NCBI GenBank assembly: GCA_013407085.1
Contig: JACCGJ010008312.1
Coordinates: 41,570-105,569 of the forward strand
Direction: 5' to 3'
DNA: 64,000 bases
Source: Atriophallophorus winterbourni
Lineage: Eukaryota > Platyhelminthes > Trematoda > Plagiorchiida > Microphallidae
Position numbers and translations under genes: made by a program. This document shows positions 41,501-54,000 of this stretch, one piece after another (within the stretch, counting starts at the first letter, position 1; the number at the start of each line of letters is the position of its first letter). The notes beneath the pieces are model-generated. The model worked only from the letters and a program-made list of their open reading frames with translations, had not been told where the DNA came from and made no database searches.

Positions 41501-43230
41501 AATTTTCTGCCTACATTTGAATCATTGCATATCAACTTTTTGGATATTTTCTAGAAAACCCCATTACGCATGCGAAGGTTCGATTTCTGGAAGAAGATTG
41601 TCCATCCTCGCAATGATTGTTAAATGACCAAAACTTGTATCAGTTCTTCCGAACTTATTTATAATTGTTAATGGTGTTTGTAAGAAGTGGATTTTAATTT
41701 CACGCTCATTTCGCTTCTTCGCGACCATGAGATAAATCTACTTTCGCTCTATCTGCAATACACTATAAATATCGCTTATTCGCTGCGAGTGAAGTAAATA
41801 TCGTGTTATGTATGATATCACAAGCATGATCCAGACAAAGCCATAGGCTGTCAGGTTACCCAGGCCCAGACCGATCTGAGAAAGAAAAATAGAAATGACA
41901 AGCAGATTCCAGCGTATTTTCGCATGCAACGCTTATCAATTTATCACGGTGTTAGCTGCACAGCACATAATTGCTGCATGATTGCACATCGGACCGTACC
42001 AAACCGATCTAATTAATTCTTACATTACTCAGACGAATTAATAAGCATAATCGCACAATGCTGCCTCATATGTTAGAAAACTACGTGTGCAAATTTTGTG
42101 TAACGAATCAATTTTTTGAAAATTAGTTGTTTCACCTATTCGAATGGATTTTCGTTTTTCCAAGATATCTTTTCGTTAGGTCTTCGAGAACAGGTCCTAG
42201 TTATGTTCTCACAGCCAGATGTAAAACTGGCAGCTGTGGATTTATTTAGGGTCGCTGAAAAATAAAATGTGTGCGATTTTCTCCTCAATTTCAGCCTTAG
42301 TGTATCATGTTTAACGATCAAACTGGACCGCTACCACTAGTCCTGGTTCGATGTCTATTTTTAAGTTCATTTTAACATCAATTGAAATACTGTCTACAGT
42401 TGGCTCGTTTATAATTACTTTTTAATACTAACACGAGTTTATGCAAATCGATGATACAACAGGGTGTCCGTACTAATCTTTTGATCATACACTATCATCT
42501 CACTATTGTTTACATACACATAAATCAAAGACAACATGATCAGACTCTAGTGGCATATGAAGAGTTTAGTTTTATATTCATGCCAACACGCGGTTTTACT
42601 TGACCATTTCAAGCATAGAAATGCTCGCAACTCACCGCCTTGTAATCCATAATGCGGTTTTCTTTGAAATCAGATCCTTTGAACACGCTTGATTTATCCG
42701 AGGGAAGAAACAATCAGATGCCCTACGATTTCTTCACCGACTGCAACTCCGGCCGACTATTCAGTCTCCAGTTGCCGGATAAACTGCTCCCTTCCGTAAG
42801 TCACAAATTGTCTACTGCTTTTTAACCACAGACAAGTTGTGTCATCATATCAGTGGTTTTCTGCTTAATTATAGGATTTGGAACAATTGAAAGCCGGTTC
42901 GTTAGGAAAGATCCAGCTCTTGGACAACCAGCAAGTGCGTTTGGTTATTGGAGAGGCGACTTTTGAGTTGATCAGCTCCCGTCCACTGGCCACATGTTCA
43001 GTAGGTTGACAATTTCACCTGCCCGTTTCATATTTTGCTTCGTTCGTTTATCGCTGAATGCTATTATTTCGTTTGACCAGGATATTGTAATGGTTGAGCA
43101 ACGTGGAGATGACCTTGTGCGACTCAATTGCTTTGGACATTTGGAACAGGCGATGGTTGCTGTTCCGAATTTGGAAAAGTTCGTCCAGATAGGACAGTCC
43201 TACAGTTCTGCACATGCCCCGAGCCGATGA
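38587..43230 (+). CDS. POLR3D: RNA polymerase III subunit RPC4 (5' exon not found)
   Basis: Five exons with matching splice phases: 38587-38759, 41198-41377, 42674-42795, 42875-43000, 43081-43230 (TGA). About 250 residues are visible against about 400 in human RPC4. Exon 1 has a Gly/Arg-rich stretch, then VQSYSIFETGIG, matching the IQSHSIFEQGPA motif of human RPC4. The third exon has RLFSLQLPDKLLP (human LLFLQLPDTLPG). The fourth has GSLGKIQLLDNQQVRLVIGE and the last LNCFGHLEQAMVAVPNLEKF, equal to the conserved C-terminal domain (human VLGHVKHKLVCSPDFESL). RPC4 pairs with RPC5 in Pol III and acts in initiation, termination and reinitiation in the nucleus. Exon 1 begins in phase after an acceptor at 38585-38586 with a stop just upstream, so an N-terminal exon lies further left. 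Intron 1 (2.4 kb) holds a foldback repeat, an RT remnant and SINE-like copies. Confidence 0.9.
39200..39561. repeat. Foldback repeat: inverted ~110-bp arms plus MITE-like unit
   Basis: 39200-39305 and 39325-39440 are inverted copies. For example GTGTTGCTCACATCCC pairs with GGGATGTGAGCAACAC, and ACTACCGGTTTCTGGCTGTT pairs with AACAGCCAGAAACCGGTAGT. The right unit has 10-bp inverted ends, GTTATACTTG (39315-39324) and CAAGTATAAC (near 39552-39561), suggesting a MITE-like DNA transposon. Related pieces lie at 50405-50705, 51225-51275 and 53440-53575. Confidence 0.8.
40021..40296 (+). pseudogene. LINE RT palm remnant in POLR3D intron 1
   Basis: The plus strand reads LTELGYAGDVVILHDS, an echo of the YADD catalytic box with one Asp replaced by Gly, followed by degenerate RT sequence (IELRLSPLDCSVFWKA). 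It is short and inactive. Confidence 0.55.
40387..40627 (+). repeat. SINE-like repeat copy 9
   Basis: Full-length unit with a GGTAT-type tail at its left end, GTGCGGC-flanked hairpins, GTGAGACTCCAGCGTG and GCACGATTGCACATCGGTGC at its right end. Confidence 0.85.
40661..40785 (-). repeat. SINE-like repeat copy 10 (diverged)
   Basis: Begins GCCACCACTAATGAGCTGCA and ends at CAGTCTCTGACTGTGC; the middle has decayed. It is in inverted orientation next to copy 9. Confidence 0.65.
41805..41995 (+). repeat. SINE-like repeat copy 11 (in POLR3D intron 2)
   Basis: Diverged full unit from GTATGATATCACAAGC to GCATGATTGCACATCGG, missing the CAGTC/GACTG hairpin segment. Confidence 0.72.
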
Positions 43231-46200
43231 AACCAGAGATCGGATCGCCATTGTATTCTTTCGATACCTCTTCGTAACCTTTTGTGAATGTATATACCAC
43301 TTATTATTTGATTCGGTCTTTGATTTCCCATTTATCAGTCTAGCGCATGGTTGCATTGTAGAAAATATGTTGAAGCCCGCCACTCTTGTACAAATCACAC
43401 GCAAGTCTGTTCGCACTGTTATCTTTTTAAATTCCATGTTTCACTTAAATAAGCAAACGATTTCAGGAGAAACAATCGCTGTCACAGTGATATGTGTTGT
43501 ATAATTGATCACCACCGGTTGTACGGTTTCTGCGCGACCTGCGTGCGGCAGCTAACAGCTATGTACTCTCTCACATCAAGACTTGAGTTTAAACGAGGTT
43601 TACGGAGCAAATCTACATTCCTTACTTTGCTTCGCTTTTACTTATTTGTGTTCGACTTGCTCTGCCGGCAGATTAACGGGCTTTATAGACGTCTTGAATC
43701 ACACCAGCCTACGCGCTCCGCACGGAAGCTAGATTTTTATCAAGTCGCTTTCCGCATTTTAAGTCCCGTAGACGGTAGGTTGTTCCAGTGGATCTAATTT
43801 TCCTTCACAGTTGACCGGCAATTCTTAACTTTGCTAATTCCTGCCCATCGTCAATGACGTGCAGGTTTAGCCCGGATGGCGAGCTTCGTGAACTCTGAGT
43901 CTCTGATGGAGGATGCGGCCAAGCTCTCGTAGTGTCTCCATCGTACACAACTTAGGGCAGAAGTAGTTTGCTGCATGTTTCCCGAATGGTATCGTTAGAT
44001 GATCAATCGGTAACTTGGATGCTTGAAATTACCCTAATTTATCAACGAATCGAATGCTTCTAATGATAGTATTTCTTATGACCTTAGCAGTTACGTCTTA
44101 AATCCAGAGTAATATAGAGCGAATCGCTAATCCGACTCATTTCACTCGCGCTGGAGAGTGCCTTTCTACTGTAGAACACATTCGGTGTAAGGCAATTCAT
44201 AGATTTCACTTCATTTTTCACTCGAGATCGTCTGAAAACCATGTTTAGTAGTGGCCTTGTAGGAAGCATCTGTTGCTTAATTTTAATGTTGTCAACTGGA
44301 AACCTGTAAGGAAGCTGTCGTGTTGATATCTCTTCACTTAATTGAGTGTAGGCACGTAATCACGGGTCGTTTGTGCTCACTCTTTTTAAAACCCCTTATC
44401 TAGCGTTTAGGATTTTTATTACAGGTGTTTGTCCGCTATTATTCCATATTTGCTACCGGTGTGATGCATTAGGCAACATATTTGCTGGCGGGAATGTTTT
44501 CAGTTGCAAAGCGCTAGACGTATAACTGCTGAAAGGGTCTCAAAGCCGGTCAAAATGTTTTCAGTTCAAGTGACCGACTTTTGTAGCGAGACGATAAATA
44601 AACCCTTGCGTAGTCTCGACGTTTTGACCGAGAACAAAGCCTCATCACAGAGAGATATTGAGACTTTTTATTGTCTTGTAGCGGTCAATGACAGTTTAAC
44701 AGGACTGGCGCTAACGTACAGCCTTGCGTGAACCACGTACAAATTAAATTCACAGCATTCATCACCGTAGATGAGTACCTCATATAAGGCTATGGTGATG
44801 TACCGAAAAACTTCTAAAAATGGGCGATTGAATAACTTAATAAATTGCTCAACCAGCCTAGCTATCTTCTCATTAAGATCAAAGATCAGCTGCTCCGATG
44901 AGTGAGGTCTGCACTGAAGCTACAAGATACGGATACGCAGCATTCTTCCGTGCAACTGCATATTCCACCGACTGTTATAAACGGACCGCGAAGGATTTCC
45001 CCAAAGGCAGCATTTCGATGTTCTATTCAATCGAAGATCTAGCTTAGATGATTAGAATGTAATTATTCAGATTCGTCGTTCGTTCTCCATACGAATATCA
45101 CGTAATTATGTTCTATAAATGCTTGAATGTTGGTTCGCAGACAATGGCTGGAAGCCACAAACACATTCAAGCAATCACTCTTCTCGCAGCGGTGTTAAAC
45201 CAACTCCGCCACATTTTCATTTTGTTGTGGTGACTGCCAACCCGGTCGACGCATCCCATCTACCCGCCACGACTAATATGCGATTTCCAAGAAATCTATG
45301 AACAATAAACTTGGATGTAGGAATCGTGTTGTGCATTTCGGTCGGCGGACAACGTTGCGATATACACCGACCAATAGTTATAGTGTTTGAGTCTCTTTTC
45401 AAACGTGTTGAAACTAGCTTCCATGATAGAAGTGCTCGCTTAGTGCCGACAAAGCTATCGCAACCCCGTGCTGGCCAACATGAGCCAATCTGCAGAATCG
45501 TGTGCAGGGAGGGTATTGCTGAAAATTCGTGTACACGAATAAAGTTATTTTTTTCACCATAGATGCATGCAAAGATAAAAAACATCTTGAAAAGAAGAGA
45601 ATGCGAAAGCTTTTTCGAAAATATACAAAATGCTTAATAGAAATACAAGCAATGTCTACTAAGAAGTCAATTAAAACGCCTACTTTTAGCGATTGACATG
45701 CATATACCGTCTCAACACTGCACGAACGCCGCGACGCAGGGTAGGTGATACATCATGTATTTTATTGGGAATCGTATGCTAGTGATGTGCTCAGCACCAG
45801 GGCGTTAGATCGAGTGCACATCTCTTAATACAATCCAAAAGGCGACAAGAGATTGACAAAAATTCTCTGTGCACCGGCAATCCACCTAGAGAAAATTTCT
45901 TCAGTGTTTCTCCCTTTGAAATCTTTTCCGTAAGATATCGGTTTTCCTTTGTCTAGATGGACTGTCGAGAAAAATGACATACGCCTGCCCGCAACAAACT
46001 ATTTTTATGGCGCTAAGCATCCGCCCATTCTTTGTCAGAATTTCCACCGGCCACTCGTGAAGGCCAGGGACATTACTTGCTTATCGAAGGCTGTTTAAAA
46101 TGCATGTTTTGGATGGTTGGGAGCTCCTTTATATCATCATCCACAACCGTGAAATTACAGCTCCTGCGACAATAGAAAGTGTTCATTCCTGCCCTGACAG

Positions 46201-46790
46201 TGAGTCATAATGGCTGTCGCCAGCAAATATTTGATGGATTGGTACACCATGTACAATGATGAAGTATATAGCCTTACTCGAGTAGATACCGATTCATTTT
46301 GAAGAGCTCAAGCCCATTAAAAACAATGCGTCGTACTGTTCACATCCCTGCGAATACGTTCCATTTTCTGCCTACTATTCTCATCAGTGGACAGCAAGAT
46401 TAGGTTCGGCTAAACATGGAACAGTGAACAAAATTATAATTCGAAGGTGTGTAATTTACTGAACACAACCAATGATCTACACGGGCCGCGGTAACGTATT
46501 TATCGCAGCTGAAAACGAGGCAACTGGAATAAAAATGATCTGGTAACTCTGTTAAAATCACCAATCAACGTTGAAGTCAAAATCAAAAGGCAGTTGATGG
46601 TTATAATAGTTATTTTGTACAATAACCTGAGTAGTCTGTATGCTGTGCGTATCCCACAAAAGTAAAACAAAACCGGTCTACGTGCATCCGTAGTCCAGAA
46701 TCAACTGAAACGAAACGTCGAAATATTTCACAGCCTAATCCTCTTGCTCATAATGTGAACGTTGAACCAACAATCAACGTGCTCCCTTAT
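43231..46790. other. Region between POLR3D and PIGX without a recognised gene
   Basis: After the POLR3D stop no canonical AATAAA is obvious within 300 bp. Several short open frames exist (about 43500-43797 plus; 45217-45585 minus), but none shows a family motif or splice context that I can support. A short piece at 46385-46440 (GATTAGGTTCGGCTAAACAT) echoes the foldback repeat family. Confidence 0.5.
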
Positions 46791-48700
46791 TCAGGCCAAC
46801 AAAAGTACCACCACGCCCACGGTCAAAAGTAAAATGGTGACGGGCATGACGTAGAGCAAGTCGCTACTGGCTGGAGAGATCATGGTGTATTCCATCGGAG
46901 ACATTGTATCCCACGTGTTGAAATGGTCTCCGTCCTCACAATTAACTAGCGGTTGTGGTAGAGCTCCACGGCTAACGGATGACTGTTCACCGTCAGACGG
47001 TAACCTGTAATGGATGTGGTAAGTAAGCGCGAGGAGGAAATTCAAGGTTTTTAATGGTCTAAAAAGCAACAAGCTTAACAACCATAGGATGATAACAATT
47101 GAAATATGCGTGTATAAACAAGATAACGAATTAGAATAAGCAGTATATAAGTGTTCGGGAAACGAATAATTCAATAAATATTCGTCTAATTTCGTTTTAA
47201 ATGTATGTAAGCTAGTGAAGTGAGCAACGGTAGAAGGTAAAGTGTTCCAAGTAAAACAGACACGGACAGAATACCTTCTACAGTTCAGGCAGGAATGGGG
47301 TACCACCAGCATATATTCATGGGTCAGATAATTTCTCGTATCCCTTCGCGTGAATAAGTCCTGTAAGGGATGGTTCGAGGTATGGAATGTTTTGTAAAAT
47401 AAGATGAGGTCTCCTTTGATTCGTCGAATGGGAAAGTCGAACAGATTCAGTTGAGCTATCCTATCTTTATAAGGCTTGTTTCGGATGCGGAGAACTAGTT
47501 TGTTGAGCGGTGATAGATTCGCGGCATAAGTTCAACATCCTTCTTGAGCCACGGTGACCATGAATACACACCGTATTCCGTGACGGGTCTCAAGTATGTA
47601 TTCATGATCCTTGGGAATATCTTGAATGAAAATTTTCCGAATACCCGTTTGAGTAGATTTAGGTCACGTATGGCTTTTTTAAAGGCAGTGTTAGTTTGAA
47701 GTGAGGTTTTTAAACTGCAGCAACACTACACAATAAGCTTTGTAATGGAAAGCTATTTGTGTGCAATCGGTTAGAACAGCTTTGTAATTCTCCGGGAAGA
47801 TCACCGATAACCACCTTAGTTGATCATACTAATTCTGTTCTTAATAGTTGAATTCGAGGAATCAAAAGCATGGAATGTTGGCAAATAGGTAAAGTTATCG
47901 ATAACGGTAAAGATAAAAGCCAGATTTAATGAGCGAACGAGCCGAGTGGACTGGGTGGCGATACGAGGCTAATTCCTGCTTCACAATGATCGTTTGCAGC
48001 AGATATGGTGATAATAGCTTGATTGTGGAACCGGATAGACTAGTGGCGTTAAAATTAAAGTCACTATGGATGCAGTGTTTTATTTCAACCGGTACGGGGA
48101 CTTACCCATAGCGTAGATGAAGCGGGATTTCAATAGATTTGACCATCGATGTCGGTTTCTTTGATACAGCAGTGGCGGGATAAAGATTCAAAGACATGGG
48201 AGTTGAGACCCATTCAGGAGCTTCCACATCCACTTCTGAAGCTTTAATTTGAACCTCCGCCGCTTCATATTGATCGAACGAACCACGGCCTGCTTTGTGT
48301 GGATCAGAACCAGTGAACCAAGATAAGAATTTCCCGAATTTGGATTTGGAATGGGACCGAGGTTTTTGCATAGTGAAGTTTAGACCCGGTTGATGTAGCG
48401 CAAGTTCGTAGGGGTCAATATATAGAGCTGCATTGGTAAAACATGACAATGAATACCGAAAGAAATCCTTAATGTAACCCAGATATTTCTAGATTTCAAC
48501 TCACATTTTGCAACCCGCAGTTTCATTACACATTGATCCCATCGCCTATCCGTTGGACTTTTTAATAAACATCGCAAATTCAGGTGGAATCCTCGTTGAG
48601 CGACGTCACAATCGACTAGACGCGTTTGCTGAGACATCGACGGTTCAAATGCCACGATAGTCTCCGAAAATAGGCAAAGCAGAATTATGTGCAGTAGCAT
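46791..48700 (-). CDS. PIGX: PIG-X, stabilising subunit of GPI mannosyltransferase I
   Basis: Three exons on the minus strand with matching phases: 48505-48700 (ATG), 48106-48427, 46791-47004 (TGA); total 732 nt, 243 residues (human about 258). Residues 1-18 form a signal peptide (LLHIILLCLFSETIVA). Exon 2 starts with LYIDPYELAL, matching human LYVDPYELAS, then EVDVEAPEW (human NFDIEAPNY) and IPLHLRYG (human LPVHCRYH), all luminal-domain landmarks of PIG-X. The last exon ends in a transmembrane helix (LLYVMPVTILLLTVGVVVLLLA) with almost no cytosolic tail. PIG-X binds PIG-M in the ER membrane and is needed for the first mannose addition to GPI anchors. Intron 1 is 77 bp. Intron 2 (1.1 kb) contains a LINE fragment. 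A basic insertion (about residues 80-115) is longer than in human. The family assignment is strong. Confidence 0.88.
47035..47720 (-). pseudogene. LINE-G copy 2, inside PIGX intron 2
   Basis: The minus strand aligns with LINE-G copy 1 (28020-28720), including NCRRYSVRVCFTWNTLPSTVAH and the 3' end with AATTCAAGGTTTTTAATGG (plus strand). Its 3' end is only about 30 bp upstream of the last PIGX exon. Frameshifts and truncation make it inactive. Confidence 0.83.
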
Positions 48701-48729
48701 TATGGTGATGCTGAAATGTAAGTCGAGCA

Positions 48730-49017
48730 ATGAGCAGACTTGAAGTACTTATTGCGCGTCAACTGTGGAGAAAGTCAGCATATTCTAGAGGCGTTGGTGC
48801 ACTAGTGAGAAGTCAACCGACACAGCACAACAACAAGCGCCGAAAAACAGAACAAGCGCAAGTCCACAATAATTGGGGGTTTCGGGAAAACCTCACGAGA
48901 ACGGTGCGAATAAAAACATTTTCGGAAAGAGAAGCAGATAAAGATCAGTCGTTATTCAGTGATATGCAACTCGTCAAGGTCGCTCAACGAGGTGAGGGAT
49001 TGAAGAGAAAGGGTTAG
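48730..49017 (+). other. Unassigned open frame divergent from PIGX
   Basis: A 95-codon ATG frame beginning 29 bp upstream of the PIGX ATG, on the opposite strand. The product would be very basic and hydrophilic (RQLWRKSAYSRGVGALVRS near the start). No family is recognised and no splice structure is evident. It could be the first exon of a head-to-head gene or chance open sequence. Confidence 0.25.
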
Positions 49018-49756
49018 CTAGAAATCGAACTAAGAACCGACACAAACAGGCTAATGACTTTGCGGTGATAACGAGATTTGCCTATAGAAGATAGGCGTGC
49101 CTCGCTTCTTGTAATGTGCTCAACGAACGCTTGACCAATTGGCATTTTATTGTAGAATTGGAATCGCGGGTGGTTAACGCTTTTTTAAGTGATTCACGAC
49201 CAAATAAACGGCTGGCTAGGTAAAAGGGGATGGTGTGGTTTACGCTAGATAGATTTTCCTCGAGGTATGCGTCAAGACGTAATAGAAATTAAGACATTAA
49301 GCAGCTCACCATATGTGGCTGATTACTCGGAGAGGCTTGGCAAGCATGGCTTGGATTCAGAAGATGCATCGCATTCTGCAGAGGTTAGATCTGAAAACAA
49401 CTTAATAGCAGTTGTGAATTGCAATTCCAAATTATTAGCTCAATAGATTTCTTTGATGCATGAGCTAAGTGTCGTAGCTCATGCTAGTGGCATGACAACT
49501 ATGCACTTGAAATAACACTTGTTAACCATGGATCTACCCAATATTTCCTTACACAGTATAATACCATTGAAATCGATAACAAATCAATAAATAACAGTGG
49601 TCAGGGACCGAATACAAAGAATTACGATGAAGTAAAAAACATCTCATGTCCCGACTCGAATCAAACGCGATAATTCACGAACTGCTGTTTTATTCAACAT
49701 AACTTTTTCCATGAGATTTGGCGGTTTGGTTAGTGGAAGTGCTAAACTTTCACATT
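49018..49756. other. Spacer, no gene recognised
   Basis: No frame, repeat or terminal motif that I can support between the divergent open frame and the SINE-like copy at 49757. Confidence 0.5.
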
Positions 49757-49986
49757 TATGAAAGCACAAGCCTGATCCAGGCAAAGTGCCGTACAGTCAG
49801 AGACTGCACGTGGGCTAAGATACTGTCAGGTTGCCTAGGCCTAGACAGATATGAGGGGGAAATAAAAATAGAAATGGTAGTGAGACTCCAGCCTATTTCA
49901 GCATGCAGCTCACCACCGATGGCCAATCAATTTAGCACGGTTTTAGCCGCACAGCACATAAGTACTGTACGATTGCACATCCGTGC
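49757..49986 (+). repeat. SINE-like repeat copy 12
   Basis: Full-length unit: TATGAAAGCACAAGCCTGAT through GTACGATTGCACATCCGTGC. One of the best preserved copies. Confidence 0.86.
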
Positions 49987-50404
49987 ATAATTTGTAGCAT
50001 ACCATTTATATAGCAACAATTTGTAATAACGAATAAACGTTATAATGGTCACAACAGAAAAGTCAATGTGCGTGCATTTCCATGATTAAACTGTACACAA
50101 ATTCGCTAACTTGACTATTCTCAGTAATTTGATCACGTTACTAACAGGGATACGTATTTTCAGGATACACCTCCGTTCAACAGAAGTAGGAAACTAGTAC
50201 CTTTCAAAGTGCACACAGCCGACACTCAATATTACTTCGAAGACTATAGTGACGATGCTGATTTCGTAACGAAACACGCTACAATAGTTCGAGAATTAAT
50301 ACTTTCGTTGGTGAATAATTGCAAGAAAAAAAGTTTACTTAAAAGAACATGAAAAGCAACACGTGGGATGATAGAAAGAAAATACACTATACTTCAAATC
50401 AACT

Positions 50405-50705
50405 GTTTATAGGGTTTGTACAGTTAATCACTATGTCCAGATACAGAATCACAAAGTGATTCCCAGTTAAGTGCCCAAGACGTTTATAATGAACAACGGA
50501 TTGTGGTGATCACACCCATCACATACATTCCACCGCCGGTTTCTGGCTATTTGACGTCATTAAGGAAAGATAGTGTAGAAAAGGTTCAGATGGCTTTGAA
50601 ACATTGGAAAAGTAGTAATACAAAGTAAAACTATATCCACGCAATGACGAAAAACAGCCAGGAACCGGTTGTGGAGTGTAAATACGCGAGGTGTGAGCAA
50701 CACAA
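50405..50705. repeat. Diverged foldback-family copy
   Basis: Contains CAGAATCACAAAGTGATTCC, CCGCCGGTTTCTGGCTATTT and, inverted, AACAGCCAGGAACCGGTTGT with GTGTGAGCAACACAA. It has the same inverted-arm arrangement as 39200-39561, with a longer spacer. Confidence 0.7.
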
Positions 50706-50989
50706 TACAATGAAAATATGTTCTTTGTTTCATAATCGTGCAATTTTGCAGTATTTTTGACATACATTGACGTGGCTTCGGTGGGGAAACCAGGAGAAAA
50801 GCGTGAAAATCCGTTCGAACAAGAAGCGAAAGCAAATTAATAAATGACTGGCACTCAAGTGTATTTGTTTAAACGGTGCACCCAATATGGTTTCTCATCA
50901 AACCTAACCGGAAAATCAACTGGTTGAATACAACGGGAAATAAACGGAATTGTGACGAACGAGAAGGAGAACCAGATGTTCGGGGCAAA

Positions 50990-50995
50990 TTTATT
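50990..50995 (-). promoter_or_regulatory. Poly(A) signal of the DDX51 gene
   Basis: AATAAA on the minus strand, about 40 nt after the DDX51 stop codon. Confidence 0.6.
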
Positions 50996-51035
50996 CACGA
51001 TAAAAAAATAAGTCACACAATTCGGAGGCAGCGTT

Positions 51036-54000
51036 TCACTCATTTTTCTTTTTCCGTTGCCGCTTTTCTCCTTTCTTCAATTGACCCTTCCGGGACTGAA
51101 GCATACTGGATGTGTGTCCGGTTAAAGAAGTAGACGATTCCTGAAACAAAATATTACTATTTAGAGTAATGCTAATAACGTTATAAAATCAATGAGAAAT
51201 CTACTCGGTAGCATTAGAAACTCAAGGCGGGGTGTGTGAGCAACACATTACTTTGAAACTCAAGGCCATTCAACAAATCACAATAAATGATTGCACATGC
51301 AAGTGACAAAGACACAGAGAGATATGAGATAATTGCATTAAGAATGTGGTGTATGTAGCGCGTTAACGACCGCAATCAATTTTGCAGGCGATAGATATCC
51401 TACAAAAGAAGTACTGTATAAATGCATAACCAGACATTGCTTCATAGAAATTATTCTGACTCGATTAAGACAGGAGAGCAACTAGTGGCATATTCTTGGA
51501 CTCGAGCTTCATGATAAACTAATTATATCAAATGAGCGACATTTGCGTTCGATCCCGACTACATTCCAGTTTCCGTATGATATTAATTAAATTGGTACAC
51601 AAGGAAAACGAAACATAATCAACTGTAAGGGGAAATACTTTTGTGTTACTGAGTGAGTTTAGCAGATACGCCAGCGAAGCCGTCTGTGTTCATTTGAGTC
51701 AATTTAGAACAAAGCTGTGGTAGCACCACAAGAAGCCATCGCAACAGTAGTTTCGTCACCAAGGACAGCATTAAACAGATGTATGTATTGATGATATCAC
51801 AAACCTAGATCCAGGCAAAGTGCCGCACAGTCAGAGACTGCACGTGGGATTATTCAGGCCTAGACAGATATACGAATAGGAGAAATGACAGTGAGGTTCC
51901 CGGTGGCATATCAATTTAGCACGTTGATCGCTGCACTGCACAGCAGTACTGCATGATTGCGTATCCGTGCACATTAAACAGATAGTAAGTAACAAATACT
52001 TAACCGCCACAAAGCCATGACAAAATCCAAAAAAGTGGAAGGAGAAAACTGCAGAAGAGCTGGCTAAACATAAAGTGGAACAAACATTAAATTAAGCTTT
52101 GCGAGCAACTACAACGACGTCAGCACGACAGCTTACTTGCGACCTTCACTGTCGTGCATCATAGCAAGCTATCCTTGTTACTTGACAACGCACAGCATAT
52201 GCAACGATAGTTTATATCAAACAAAGATAAACGGATTTATACGTACGTACAAAATAAACCGCGCACATTAAGAGCAGACTGTCATTTTTCAGATAAAAAT
52301 TACCACAAAAATACCGCGCGCTCACCTTGACGGATGCCTCTAAAGCTTGTAATGCCATCTGATAGTCTTCTTTCAGATCGTCCATGTGGCTAGCATGGAA
52401 CGCGCTTTCTTTTACCTTGGTCTTTCTTACAGAACGGAGGTCTTTTTTGAAATGAAAGAACTGTTACGATGAGAGGAAAAACAAGACGATTACCAATAAG
52501 CATTTGGTATTCTCCGCTGCAACAAACACAAAGAGTATTAACGTGTCTGAAACCAGAGAACAACATCACTACGAAAGATATGCCCGGAATCGAAATAAAC
52601 ATTAGTTTGAAAAAGCAATGCTTTTTCTGCTGTATGTGTGCAGTAATACCCTTATAATTACCGCCACCAGGTAGAGCGAAAACCAGGAAACCTATAGTCT
52701 CGAGTATTTTGCACGACTCTGGGCTTATGTAAAGGTATAAAAGCACAAGCCTGATCCAGGCAAAGTGCCGCACAGTCCGAGACTGCACGTGGGCTAAGAT
52801 ACTGTCACGTTGCCCAGGCCTAGACAGATATGAGGGGCGAAATAGAAATGGTAGTGAGACTCCAGCGTGTTTCAGCATGCAGCTCACTACCGTTGGCCAA
52901 TCAATTTTGCACGGTTAGCCGCACAGCACGATATCGCATTCTGCTCAGTTAGCATAAGATTCTGCATGCGTGAACAGTCATTTGAGTTAAACGTGAGCGT
53001 CCGAACTCGAGGTTCCAGCGGCTCTCATATATTCTTTGAGACCAGACAGCACAACTTGTGATCAACATTTGCGACAAAAGTCGAAAATGCAAGTCATTCG
53101 AGGTTTTTGAAATATGCACAACCCAGATGAAACGATATAAAATAGTTCGCTGTTACGGGAAGTCAATTGGGCATCGCGTAGCACAAGCTAATGCGCATTA
53201 AAAAATAACCGTAGTTGCGTGTTTCCAATGGCGGGTTCGTATTGTTTGCACACGCCATGCCGCCTTATGATGTGGGTTCAGGATTTGAATTTTGAAAAGT
53301 GGAGGAAGGTCAGACAAAAACAAACTTTGAGGACAGTATCAAGCAAAATTTACACAATTAACGTTGTTCAAGGACACAAACATGTGAACAACGTAGCAAA
53401 AATGGAGGATTGAAAAAAGATAGTAGTTGCACAAAGTTATACTTGAATTCCACTGTTACATAGGGTTCGTACAACAAACCACGGCGTTCAAACACAGAAT
53501 CACATGGTGATTCCTGGTCAAGCACTCAAAGCGCTTATGGATGACCAAAGTAATGTGTTGCTCACATCCCCCGAAATCACAAACCACTAGCTATCGCTAC
53601 CTACAAAATGATTTCGAAGCAACGAAGGGTCCGCAAAGCAGGCTTGATCAGCACGAAGCGATTCAAAGTTTCACTCAATGGACTGGGTTGCTATGGTGAA
53701 TTTTAGAATATGGTAGGCACGCATTTTAAAACAGTATATGGTGCGAAAGGTTAAACACACGTTACCAAATGTACAACAGCAAAAGGGTTGGAACCAGCAG
53801 TTACAGTTACGCTATCTGGGCTAAATCAAGACGAGCCGAACATCCAATCGCGGATGTGCAATCGTGCAGCATTTCTGTGCTGTACGGCTAACATCGTGCT
53901 AAATTGATTGGCCAGCGGTAGTGAGCTGCATGCTGAAACACGCTGGAGTCTCACTACCATTTCTATTTCCCCCTCATATCTGTCTAGGCCTGGACAACCT

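Noticed and set aside
43492..43797. 101-codon plus-strand frame after POLR3D
   Set aside because: It follows the POLR3D stop and resembles 3' flanking sequence; no recognisable domain.
45217..45585. 122-codon minus-strand frame between POLR3D and PIGX
   Set aside because: No family motif, no signal peptide and no splice partners that I could identify; left as unassigned spacer.
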